Made by a program: the position numbers and the translations under genes | DNA from: Bacteroidales bacterium | Lineage (GTDB): Bacteria; Bacteroidota; Bacteroidia; Bacteroidales; P3 | Direction of reading: 5' to 3' | Assembly (NCBI GenBank): GCA_016281475.1 | Contig: JAEEIS010000248.1 | Location: 1-17,156 of the forward strand | Length of the DNA: 17,156 nt | Notes under the pieces: generated by a model | What the model was told of the DNA's origin: nothing | Databases searched by the model: none | The model's input: the letters and a program-made list of their open reading frames with translations, nothing else | Shown: positions 1-6,153 of the stretch, piece by piece | Numbering within the stretch: position 1 is the stretch's first letter | How the letters are laid out: each line of letters starts with the position of its first letter

Positions 1-359
1 AGACCGTCGGAGAAAGGCTCTACATCGGTGATAGTATCGGCAAGGGTGACAAGTGTGTGGCCTTGTTTGTCGATGATATGGTGTTTCCCATCAACGAATA
101 CGATGGCAACGCCCTCGGTAAAGCTGTTGGCATATTCGAATTGGGGGGCTATGACGAATGTGCCGTTCTTGTCGATATAGCCGTACTTCTCGTTTTTCTC
201 AACCACAGCCAGACCTTCGGAGAAGCCTTCGGCATCAGTGAATTTGGGGGGTATGACAAAGTAGCCTTCACGGTCGATATATCCCCACTTGTCTTTTTGT
301 CTTACAGCTGCAAGACCTTCGGAGAAGGTCCAACAAGCACCAGCTAGAAATGGCTTCAT
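1..359 (-). CDS. WG-repeat protein, N-terminal part (3' end beyond window)
   Basis: Reading leftwards from the ATG at 359-357, the frame stays open to the window edge (119 codons). It encodes about three and a half WG-type repeats of roughly 35 residues. Each repeat has a turn such as FSEGLAAV, then KWGYIDREG, KYGYIDKNG or the diverged KHHIIDKQG, then FVIPPKF or FVIAPQF. WG repeats form beta-rich scaffolds of mostly unknown function, so no specific role can be assigned. No signal peptide is visible (it starts MKPFLAGACW), which suggests a cytoplasmic protein or a start that falls inside an older, longer repeat array. The ATG overlaps the manA stop as ATGA, so translation is probably coupled to manA. 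The C-terminus lies outside the window. Family assignment is confident; function is unknown. Confidence 0.85.
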   Translation of the reverse strand, partial: MKPFLAGACWTFSEGLAAVRQKDKWGYIDREGYFVIPPKFTDAEGFSEGLAVVEKNEKYGYIDKNGTFVIAPQFEYANSFTEGVAIVFVDGKHHIIDKQGHTLVTLADTITDVEPFSDG

Positions 360-1450
360 GTCTTGATGATTAAAGAATTGTCAATAGGTTGATAATGAAT
401 ATTCTCGGCGTTTCCGACAAACTGGGCCAACCAGTCATTGTCGGTGGCGTGGTTGATGTCGCCGCCTTGCCAACGGGCGGGGTCTATGTAGACCTCGAGG
501 AGTTTGGCGGGGCCTTCGGAGAAGAGTTCCACCTGTTCTGCTGTGGCGGGCACCAGCACGCACTCGCCTGCGTGGATGGGCTCGATGCTGCTCATCGCCT
601 TTACGGCAGCGATGCCGTCGACGCATAGGTATACCACAAAGCTGTCCAGCTTGGAGAAGTCTTTGCGCATTGGCTTGGTCAGCGGGATGAGGTTGGTGGT
701 GAAGTAGGGGCATTCCGCCAGCGGGGTGGTGCTGTTCTCGCGGTAGCTGTAGTGCGTCTTGCCGTCGCGGGTGGCACCAAAGTCTATGGCATCCAGAGCC
801 TCGGCGGTGTGCAACTCGCGCAACTTGCCGTCGCTGTCGGGGCGGTTGTAGTCGTAGATGCGGTAGGTGCAGTCGCTGCTCTGCTGTATCTCCGCCAGCA
901 GCAGCCCTTTGCCCAGCGCGTGTATCCGTCCCGCAGGGATGAAGAAAGTGTCGCCCGCCTCGGGGTGTTCGATATGGAGCAGTTTTTCGAGGTGTCCGGT
1001 TTCGAGAAACAGTTGGTATTCCTCGCGCGTTACCTCCTCGTCGAAGCCGTCCACAATCTCGGCTCCCTCGTCGGCCTCCATGATATACCACATCTCGGTC
1101 TTGCCGTTTTCCATGCCGCGCTGCTGCGCCAGCTGGTCGTCGGGGTGCACCTGTATCGACAGTTTGTCGTTGGCATCGATAATCTTGAACAGCAGGGGGA
1201 ACGTGGTGCCGAAATGCTCGAAATTCTTCTCGCCAATCAGCTCGCCCATATATATCTCCAGCACCTCGCTGAGGGTATTCTCGGCCAGAAAGCCGTTGGT
1301 GATGACCGACTCGTTGCCTTCCATCCCCGACAATGCCCACAGCTCGCCGCAGTTGGGCAGCGGGTCGTAGTCGAAGCCGAGAGTCTTTATCTTATTGCCG
1401 CCCCATACTTTGTTTTTGAACAGGGGCATGAATTTCATCGGATAGAGCAT
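356..1450 (-). CDS. manA: mannose-6-phosphate isomerase, class I (cupin type)
   Basis: This enzyme interconverts mannose-6-phosphate and fructose-6-phosphate, feeding GDP-mannose and fucose synthesis or mannose use in the cytoplasm. The zinc-site signature of type I phosphomannose isomerases is present: Q100 and H102 in IQVHPDD, E119 in KTEMWY and H177 in PAGRIHALGKG. The N-terminus (MLYPMKFMPLFKNKVWGG) matches the family start, so the ATG at 1450 is chosen over the internal Met codons at residues 5 and 8. At 364 residues it is about 40 longer than the roughly 320 I expect for Bacteroidetes homologues. The extra part is a C-terminal tail after LLEVYI (about residues 323-364) of unknown role. 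It lies 141 bp downstream of the thioredoxin-like gene and overlaps the WG-repeat gene by four bases (ATGA). No promoter of its own is evident in the repeat-filled upstream gap. Confidence 0.94.
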   Translation of the reverse strand: MLYPMKFMPLFKNKVWGGNKIKTLGFDYDPLPNCGELWALSGMEGNESVITNGFLAENTLSEVLEIYMGELIGEKNFEHFGTTFPLLFKIIDANDKLSIQVHPDDQLAQQRGMENGKTEMWYIMEADEGAEIVDGFDEEVTREEYQLFLETGHLEKLLHIEHPEAGDTFFIPAGRIHALGKGLLLAEIQQSSDCTYRIYDYNRPDSDGKLRELHTAEALDAIDFGATRDGKTHYSYRENSTTPLAECPYFTTNLIPLTKPMRKDFSKLDSFVVYLCVDGIAAVKAMSSIEPIHAGECVLVPATAEQVELFSEGPAKLLEVYIDPARWQGGDINHATDNDWLAQFVGNAENIHYQPIDNSLIIKT

Positions 1451-1460
1451 GAGCTTTTTT

Positions 1461-1566
1461 AATTGAAAGTTGAAAATTGAAAATTGAAACCTCGCGGGGG
1501 CGGGAATGGGGCTTATTATTTATAGTTGAAAGTTGAAAGTTGAAAGTTGAAACCTCGTGGGGGTGG
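1461..1566. repeat. two 43-bp direct repeats built from 7-bp units
   Basis: The spacer between manA and the thioredoxin-like gene contains 1461-1503 and 1524-1566, two 43-bp copies on the same strand. Each has four GAAAnTT-type heptamers followed by a CCTCGyGGGGGyGG tail. I count five differences, all transitions (A/G or C/T). A further loose set of the same AT-rich motif on the other strand runs over 1592-1620, at the end of the upstream gene. This is part of the heptamer family seen throughout the window. Confidence 0.8.
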
Positions 1567-1591
1567 AAAGTCGCCTCGATAATTTCATTTT

Positions 1592-2542
1592 TCACCTCTC
1601 AATTTTCACTTTTTTCAATTCCCATGCCTGGATGTCGCGGGCCACCACCACGCCTTGCGCGTCCACCAATATCAAGTAGGGGATATGGTTGACCGACAGC
1701 TGCTGGAGGTAGTGCGCGTCCCAGCCGTTGGGGTTGTCGTCGATGTTGATGACCAGTGTCTGCACCTCCTTGCCGGCCAGTGCCTTCTCGGCCTTCTCGC
1801 GCTGCTGCTGGCAGCGGTCGCACCAGGTGGCGCTGAACTGCAACAGCGTGTAGCCTTCTTGGTTGCGGCTTTCGGCGAAGGTACGGCGCACCTTGTTGCC
1901 GTCGAGATAGGCAAAGTCGGGCATCTCGCTGCCTTCGCTCACGGCGGGAGTCTCCCTCAGCCAGCGGCGCAGCAGGGTATAGTGATAGGTGTGCCGACCC
2001 TCCTCGCCAATTTGGCCAATCAGCTGGCGCACCGTACCCTCGTCGATGTTGGTCATCTGGCGGTAGAGCACAAAGGGCGTGAATATAGACCCTGCGTTCT
2101 CCTTCACATACTGGCGTAGGAATGCGCCGGGCTCGGCCGAGCCGTAGTAGCGTTCCATCAGGTAGCGGTACTCGCTGTTGGTGCGCGAGCCTTTGATGAT
2201 GGATGCCTCGGGCCGAGTGGCGTTTACGTTGATGCTGATTTCCGACCCCTCGAGGTAGAAAAATAGCGGCTGCGTCATCGTGGGGTGCTGGATGGAGGCC
2301 AGCACGGGCTTCTCCACTCCCCCCGAGAAGAAGAACATTCCTTTGTTAGCCTTGTCGGTGAAAGTGTGTGTGGTCGAGTCGCCGTCATAGATGGTGAGCG
2401 TGAACACCCCCGTAAGGCTGCTCTGTCCGCTAATCTCGTAGTGCTGCCCCCAACAAAGGGCAGGCAGCAACAGTAGGGTCAAACACAATAACCGCACAAG
2501 GCCTGTTGCCCCATGCCTTTGGCACTTCCATTCAAACCGCAT
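1592..2542 (-). CDS. exported thioredoxin-fold protein (TlpA/DUF4369-like)
   Basis: This is a predicted periplasmic or membrane-associated thiol-disulfide protein of 316 residues. An N-terminal hydrophobic segment (LLCLTLLLLPALCWG, about 18-32) looks like a signal peptide cleaved before Q33. Residues about 35-120 resemble the beta-rich DUF4369 domain common at the N-terminus of Bacteroidetes thioredoxin-like proteins. Residues about 207-305 form the thioredoxin domain: the active site is WCDRC (W240, C241, C244) and the cis-proline loop is HIP288. The CxxC dipeptide Asp-Arg is not diagnostic of direction, so reductase versus oxidase cannot be told. The start lies 12 nt after the stop of the small lipoprotein gene, consistent with one transcript. 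The 3' end overlaps the AT-rich heptamer repeats, so the last residues (ELKKVKIER) may derive from repeat sequence. Confidence 0.88.
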   Translation of the reverse strand: MRFEWKCQRHGATGLVRLLCLTLLLLPALCWGQHYEISGQSSLTGVFTLTIYDGDSTTHTFTDKANKGMFFFSGGVEKPVLASIQHPTMTQPLFFYLEGSEISINVNATRPEASIIKGSRTNSEYRYLMERYYGSAEPGAFLRQYVKENAGSIFTPFVLYRQMTNIDEGTVRQLIGQIGEEGRHTYHYTLLRRWLRETPAVSEGSEMPDFAYLDGNKVRRTFAESRNQEGYTLLQFSATWCDRCQQQREKAEKALAGKEVQTLVINIDDNPNGWDAHYLQQLSVNHIPYLILVDAQGVVVARDIQAWELKKVKIER

Positions 2543-2554
2543 GTCGCACTGTGT

Positions 2555-2767
2555 TTAGTAGGAGCGGTAGGTCGATCCGTTCTTTGCGTTAGTGCCACGA
2601 ACCGAGATGTTGCTCTTCACGGTCTTGCTGCTTTTATACTTCTTTGGTGGGTTCATGGTAGCACTCTTCGACGAGCCGCATGCGCCCAGTCCGCAGCTGG
2701 CAACCATCAATCCTGCCACCAAAAGGAGCGACATAACGAACTTTGAGCCTTTTTTCATATCTTTCAT
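2555..2767 (-). CDS. small lipoprotein of unknown function (70 aa)
   Basis: The protein begins MKDMKKGSKFVMSLLLVAGL and then reads MVASCGLGACGSS. This is a lipoprotein signal peptide with Cys25 as the likely lipidated residue; a second Cys follows five residues later. The mature part of about 45 residues is Ser/Lys/Thr/Asn rich and without recognisable domains. It is a Bacteroidetes-style small surface or periplasmic lipoprotein, and I do not recognise a specific family. The ATG at 2767 is preceded by an A-rich stretch rather than a clear Shine-Dalgarno; an alternative start at Met4 would change little. It is the first gene after the promoter at 2842-2873, with a leader of about 68 nt, and is followed 12 nt later by the thioredoxin-like gene. 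Confidence 0.8.
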   Translation of the reverse strand: MKDMKKGSKFVMSLLLVAGLMVASCGLGACGSSKSATMNPPKKYKSSKTVKSNISVRGTNAKNGSTYRSY

Positions 2768-2841
2768 AGTATATCTTTTCTTTTAGTAATCAATGCTGTG
2801 CGCTTGGTTTTCCATGTCTTGCGACATACTTTTCAGCGTTA

Positions 2842-2873
2842 CAAAATAACAAAAATTTCTTCAGATAGCCAAA
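2842..2873 (-). promoter_or_regulatory. Bacteroidetes-type promoter for the minus-strand lipoprotein operon
   Basis: Read on the minus strand: TTTG (2873-2870), a 20-nt spacer, then TTATTTTG (2849-2842). The latter is one mismatch from the TAnnTTTG -7 consensus of the Bacteroidetes primary sigma factor. Transcription would start near 2835 and read into the small lipoprotein gene. Confidence 0.6.
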
Positions 2874-2910
2874 CTTTTTCAGAATTTTTGTGACTTTTCG
2901 CTTCACTTTA

Positions 2911-2986
2911 CCCCTCCTGCCTCCCGACATTCGCTAATTTTGCTTTGAATCATTAGGGGCTGTTTATCGCTCTCAGTGCGAGAAAC
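2911..2986. repeat. structured intergenic repeat, copy A
   Basis: It aligns without gaps to 11522-11595 (copy B). Shared blocks are CCCCTCCT, TCCCGACA, TTTTG, GGGCTGTTT, TCGCT and GCGA. In this copy, CCCCT (2911-2915) can pair with AGGGG (2955-2959). GTTTATCGC (2962-2970) pairs with GCGAGAAAC (2978-2986) with one mismatch around a 7-nt loop. No open frame makes sense through it. It may be a mobile palindromic element, a terminator-like unit or a small RNA; the sequence does not decide. Confidence 0.65.
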
Positions 2987-3009
2987 AGACTCCGGATTAG
3001 TAAAAATGA

Positions 3010-3059
3010 GTACGAATCGGTAGGAAGCCGTACGAAGCGGTAGGAATCGGTAACGGAGC
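3010..3059. repeat. five degenerate 10-bp tandem repeats
   Basis: Successive decamers start at 3010, 3020, 3030, 3040 and 3050: gtacgaatcg, gtaggaagcc, gtacgaagcg, gtaggaatcg and gtaacggagc. They can also be read as two 20-bp units. The 10-bp period is about one helical turn. The array ends 43 bp before the plus-strand -7 element at 3103. Confidence 0.75.
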
Positions 3060-3102
3060 CAATTTTTTTTGCATGGAGTGTGCGTAATCAAATTTTTTTG
3101 TG

Positions 3103-3110
3103 TACATTTG
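3103..3110 (+). promoter_or_regulatory. -7 promoter element upstream of the membrane protein-efp genes
   Basis: TACATTTG is a perfect match to TAnnTTTG. No good TTTG lies 19-21 bp upstream: the nearest TTTG at 3068-3071 is 31 bp away, so the -33 region is weak or relies on an activator. The start would be near 3117, giving a leader of about 80 nt to the ATG at 3196. Confidence 0.5.
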
Positions 3111-3195
3111 CAAAGCAAAAAATGTTAAACAGCACGTGTTGCGGTATGCGTAGTCGATAGATTATTAGCATATTGCCGTGCTAAATAGAGAGTAT

Positions 3196-3465
3196 ATGAA
3201 TTATCAAAAAACGTTACGAATCTACGAATGGGTTTCCTATATCCTCATCATTGGGGCCACGGTGGCATACTTTATGCTGCGCGGACAGGGACCATGGGCA
3301 TTGAACCTGACGCTGTGCATTCTGGTGGTGGCGGTGTTCTGCCGCCTGATGATGGAGCGCACGCGCCGACAGGCCGCCGACGCGGAGAACGACGAGCTGA
3401 AAGAGGACCTGCGCAAGCTGACGCAGCTCTACGCTCAGGAGAAGAAAAAGAATCAAAACAATTAA
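3196..3465 (+). CDS. small two-helix membrane protein with C-terminal coiled coil
   Basis: The 89-residue protein begins MNYQKTLRIYEWVSYIL. It has two predicted transmembrane helices (about residues 11-29 and 35-54) separated by the short turn RGQGPW. A charged heptad-like tail follows (ERTRRQAADAENDELKEDLRKLTQLYAQEKKK) that should form a cytoplasmic coiled coil. I do not recognise a named family. The frame is open back to a GTG at 3178, but the ATG at 3196 gives the more natural N-terminus. The gene ends 18 nt before efp, on the same strand, and probably shares its transcript. Function is unknown; a link to EF-P is only positional. Confidence 0.78.
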   Translation: MNYQKTLRIYEWVSYILIIGATVAYFMLRGQGPWALNLTLCILVVAVFCRLMMERTRRQAADAENDELKEDLRKLTQLYAQEKKKNQNN

Positions 3466-3483
3466 ATAATCAAACTTATCTTT

Positions 3484-4047
3484 ATGGCAACAACAGCTGA
3501 TATTAAGAATGGACTTTGCATTAATTTTAACAACGACATCTACACCATCGTAGAGTTCCTGCACGTGAAACCCGGCAAGGGTGCCGCCTTCGTGCGCACC
3601 AAGATGCGCAACGTGAAGACGGGCCGCATGTTGGAGAACACCTTCCCCAGCGGCGCGAAGATCGACATCGTGCGCGTGGAGCGTCGCCCCTACACCTATC
3701 TGTATAAGGAGGGCGACATGCATGTGTTCATGCACACCGAAACCTACGAGCAGATTTATATTCCCGAGGCTATCATCAATGCCCCGCAGTTCCTGAAGGA
3801 CGGACAGTATGTGGAAATCACCGTGGAGGCCGACACCGAGACCCCGCTGATTTGCGAGCTGCCTCCGTTTATCGAGACCGTTGTCACCTACACCGAGCCC
3901 GGTTTTGCAGGCAACACCGCAACCAACGCCATGAAGGACGCTACGGTTGAGCCTGGTGTGCAGATTCGCGTGCCCCTCTTCATCAAGGAAGGCGAGCGCA
4001 TCAAGGTGGACACCCGCACCAGCGAGTACGCCGAGCGTATCAAGTAA
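3484..4047 (+). CDS. efp: translation elongation factor P
   Basis: EF-P binds the ribosome between the P and E sites and relieves stalling at polyproline stretches. The 187-residue length is the family norm. The N-terminal KOW-like domain carries the tip loop [11 protein letters not shown] with K32, the position of the modifiable lysine in other bacteria. The two OB domains follow, with the typical segments [12 protein letters not shown] and [25 protein letters not shown] lysine may be modified by EpmA/EpmB-type enzymes or left bare; no modification gene is in the window. It follows the small membrane-protein gene by 18 nt and is followed by a long inverted repeat (4061-4131). Confidence 0.97.
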   Translation: MATTADIKNGLCINFNNDIYTIVEFLHVKPGKGAAFVRTKMRNVKTGRMLENTFPSGAKIDIVRVERRPYTYLYKEGDMHVFMHTETYEQIYIPEAIINAPQFLKDGQYVEITVEADTETPLICELPPFIETVVTYTEPGFAGNTATNAMKDATVEPGVQIRVPLFIKEGERIKVDTRTSEYAERIK

Positions 4048-4060
4048 ATTGATAATTGAT

Positions 4061-4131
4061 AATTGAGAATTGAAAATTGGCTGACGCGGTTAGTCTCTAA
4101 CCTCTAATCTTTCAATTTTCAATTCTCAATT
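4061..4131. repeat. 19-bp inverted repeat of heptamer units with nested hairpin, after efp
   Basis: The arm 4061-4079 (AATTGAGAATTGAAAATTG) is perfectly complementary to 4113-4131, leaving a 33-nt loop. Inside the loop, GGTTAG TCT CTAACC (4089-4103) forms a second hairpin. The arms belong to the heptamer repeat family in opposite orientations. It may act as a transcription terminator or processing site between efp and the cyclase gene, but there is no classical GC stem plus T tract. Confidence 0.6.
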
Positions 4132-4149
4132 TCCATAAATATTGTCCAA

Positions 4150-5190
4150 ATGAGGATACAGTTATCTAAGCTCAGTGTCGTAGTTATGGCACTGAGTATT
4201 GTTCTTGCCGCAGGCTGCAACCGCAGTGGCAAGAAAGTTCCCACGGCCGCACAGGGTATCGACTATAGTGCCGTAGTGGTGCCGGTGTTCGATGCCGACA
4301 GTGCGTACCAGTATGTTGCCGACCAGGTGGCTTGCGGCTACCGCACACCGGGCAGTGAGGGACAGCGACGCTGTGCTGATTATTTGGCCGCGCAAATGCG
4401 CCGTTGGTGCGACACGGTTATTATTCAGAATTTTACTACAACCCTCTGGGATGGGCGCGAGGTGCCGGGCAAGAATATTATTGCCTCGATTGAAGGACGG
4501 CCGGGGGCAACCAAGCGAGTGCTGCTGGGAGCCCATTGGGACAGCCGCCTCTGGGCCGACCACGACTCGGATAAGGCGAACCATCGCAAGCCTTTCGACG
4601 GTGCCAACGACGGTGCCAGCGGTGTGGGCGTGCTGATGGAGCTGGCACGTGCCATCGCCACACAGCCACTGGATGTGGCGGTGGACTTTATCTTCTTCGA
4701 CGTGGAAGACCAGGGTGTTCCCGACTGGGCGGATACCTATAAGGAGGACAGCTGGTGCTTGGGGTCGCAGTATTGGAGCCGCCATCCGCACACACCATAC
4801 TACACAGCAGTGTATGGGGTATTGCTCGACATGGTGGGTACGGAGCAGCCGCGTTACACCAAGGAGGAGGTCAGCCGCCAGTATGCGGCGGGCATCATGA
4901 ACAAGATGTGGACGGTGGCGGATGCTATCGGCTATGGCAGCATCTTTGTCAACAGCGAGACCGACCCGATTCTTGACGACCACTACTATGTCAACCGTTT
5001 GGCAGGTGTGCCGATGATCGACGTGGTGCAGAACAGCCGTGGCGTCAGTTTCTTCAAGCATTGGCATACGATGGGCGACAATATGGAGCACGTGGACCGC
5101 AACAGCCTCAAGGTTATTGGCGAGGTGTTGCTGAAGATGCTGTATGGCGACTATGCTGGCGTGTCGCCTAAGACTAACAACGAAAACTGA
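4150..5190 (+). CDS. glutaminyl-peptide cyclotransferase-like lipoprotein (M28 fold)
   Basis: The likely reaction is cyclisation of N-terminal Gln to pyroglutamate on exported proteins. The signal peptide ends in a lipobox (VLAAGC, Cys23). The M28/zinc-hydrolase core is evident: GAHWDSR (H129, D131), DGANDGASG (D154), FFDVEDQG (E186/D187) and KHWHTMGDN (H306). DSWCLGSQYW, LLDMVG and DDHYYVNRLAGVPMID are patterns shared with animal-type (type II) glutaminyl cyclases. Bacteroidetes such as Porphyromonas are known to have such enzymes in the periplasm. An M28 aminopeptidase is the alternative, but the DDH...GVP...WHTMxDN order favours the cyclase. The start at 4150 is set by the lipoprotein signal. 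The 3' end overlaps the next open frame if that starts at 5144. Confidence 0.85.
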   Translation: MRIQLSKLSVVVMALSIVLAAGCNRSGKKVPTAAQGIDYSAVVVPVFDADSAYQYVADQVACGYRTPGSEGQRRCADYLAAQMRRWCDTVIIQNFTTTLWDGREVPGKNIIASIEGRPGATKRVLLGAHWDSRLWADHDSDKANHRKPFDGANDGASGVGVLMELARAIATQPLDVAVDFIFFDVEDQGVPDWADTYKEDSWCLGSQYWSRHPHTPYYTAVYGVLLDMVGTEQPRYTKEEVSRQYAAGIMNKMWTVADAIGYGSIFVNSETDPILDDHYYVNRLAGVPMIDVVQNSRGVSFFKHWHTMGDNMEHVDRNSLKVIGEVLLKMLYGDYAGVSPKTNNEN

Positions 5191-5644
5191 TAATTGGAAA
5201 TTGAAAAAGGCTATAGTCAATAGTATATTAAGGCTGGCGTTCTGCCTTGCAGTGTTTGTCGTTCTTGTGTCGTGCGGCAAAGAGAATATGTGCCGTGTGC
5301 CGTTTGGCGAAGCCACTTGTCAGCTGGACCCCAATTCCCCTCTCTACCCAGGCATCAACAATTGCGACGGCTACGAGTATCTGGTGGGCGGCTATCAGGG
5401 TATTGTGGTGGTGCGCACGGGATGGAACGACTTTGCTGCCTACGAGCGCACATGCCCTGCCGACAGCGGTAGGCTGGAGATGGCATCGAACTATGGCAAC
5501 ATCGTTCTCGAATGTCCCCGCTGCCACTCGCAGTTCAACACCTTCGACGACGGCGCGCCGTTGTCTACCAGTAAGACACCGTGTTACCTCTACCAATACG
5601 GCACCCATTACGATGGTCGTACGCTCTATATCAGCAACTATTGA
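5144..5644 (+). CDS. Rieske-fold-like lipoprotein lacking one canonical His
   Basis: Residue numbers count from the ATG at 5144. A hydrophobic stretch ends in a lipobox (VVLVSC, Cys44), followed by GKENMC and a Cys-containing domain. FAAYERTCPAD (C104) and later VLECPRCHSQFNTFDDGAP (C124, C127, H128) sit where a Rieske [2Fe-2S] protein has CxH and CxxH. The first His is replaced by Asp, and the second motif is CxxCH. Similar lipoproteins occur in Bacteroidetes, and I infer a structural relative rather than a standard iron-sulfur protein. The start is uncertain: ATG 5144 overlaps the cyclase gene by 47 nt and gives a long n-region. TTG 5201 would give a normal signal peptide (LKKAIVNSILRLAF) just after the cyclase stop. 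The two are about equally likely. Confidence 0.78.
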   Translation: MATMLACRLRLTTKTDNWKLKKAIVNSILRLAFCLAVFVVLVSCGKENMCRVPFGEATCQLDPNSPLYPGINNCDGYEYLVGGYQGIVVVRTGWNDFAAYERTCPADSGRLEMASNYGNIVLECPRCHSQFNTFDDGAPLSTSKTPCYLYQYGTHYDGRTLYISNY

Positions 5645-5662
5645 TATTGAAAGACATACCTC

Positions 5663-5691
5663 GGCCTTACGGCCACCCCTCTAGAGAGGGG
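5663..5691. terminator. paired hairpins between convergent genes
   Basis: GGCC-ttac-GGCC (5663-5674) is followed at once by CCCCTCT-ag-AGAGGGG (5676-5691). They lie in the 68-bp gap between two converging transcripts (ending 5644 plus, 5713 minus). There is no T tract, so termination is inferred from position and symmetry only. Confidence 0.45.
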
Positions 5692-5712
5692 ACGGCTGGC
5701 GCATCTTAATTC

Positions 5713-6150
5713 TCACAAGATGAGTTCGGCGCAGGATGATTCGGTTTCGTACAGTTTGAGGGAGTGGAGGCGTGTGCCTTCGGGGAAGGAGTGCTCGAGA
5801 AGGTGGGCGAAGTGCATGAGGAGGTTCTCGGTGGTGGGGGTGAAGTCGGCCCAGATGATTTTGGCTGCGAAGCCTCCCAGCTCTTGCTCGGAGGGTGTGG
5901 CTTGGGCTGCCTGCCGTGGGAGCACCAGCGCGTGGTCGAAACGGTCAACGATGCGTTGCTGTACGATTTCCTTGATGCTACCGAAGTCAATGACCATGCC
6001 GTCGGGAGAGCCATCTGTTGTAGAAGGCTCTCCTTCGACGGTGACGTATAGCTTATAGGAATGGCCGTGGATGTTATGGCACTTGCCCTGGTAGGAGGGC
6101 AGTGCGTGTGCCATTTCGAATGTGAAACGTTTGGTGAGTCGCAGCAGCAT
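5713..6150 (-). CDS. queD: 6-carboxy-tetrahydropterin synthase / PTPS family
   Basis: This enzyme is likely the second step of queuosine/7-deazaguanine synthesis, converting dihydroneopterin triphosphate to 6-carboxytetrahydropterin. The 145-residue protein shows the family layout. The zinc ligands are H15 (FEMAHAL) plus H28 and H30 (CHNIHGHSY), the catalytic Cys is C24, and there is an Asp-His pair at D72-H73 (RFDHALVL). Substrate-side glutamates sit in PTTENLL (E108) and LYETESSCAE. The CHNIHGH pattern with Cys suits QueD, but folate- or pterin-related PTPS roles cannot be excluded from sequence alone. The start at 6150 lies 3 nt after the nitroreductase stop, so it is the last gene of the clpX-nitroreductase-queD set. 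No other queuosine genes are in view. Confidence 0.92.
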   Translation of the reverse strand: MLLRLTKRFTFEMAHALPSYQGKCHNIHGHSYKLYVTVEGEPSTTDGSPDGMVIDFGSIKEIVQQRIVDRFDHALVLPRQAAQATPSEQELGGFAAKIIWADFTPTTENLLMHFAHLLEHSFPEGTRLHSLKLYETESSCAELIL

Positions 6151-6153
6151 GGC

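Noticed and set aside
1480..1556. GTTGAAAC/ATTGAAAC-like ends in two spaced repeats, reminiscent of CRISPR repeats
   Set aside because: Only two copies, 63 bp apart, made of 7-bp sub-repeats, with no unique spacers of regular length and no cas genes.
2903..3118. 71-aa minus-strand frame across the decamer array and repeat A
   Set aside because: It covers repeat elements and a promoter, has no recognisable domain, and its apparent peptide repeats merely reflect the DNA repeats.
3178..3195. GTG start for the small membrane protein
   Set aside because: It adds only six residues (MLNREY) before an ATG that gives a natural N-terminus.
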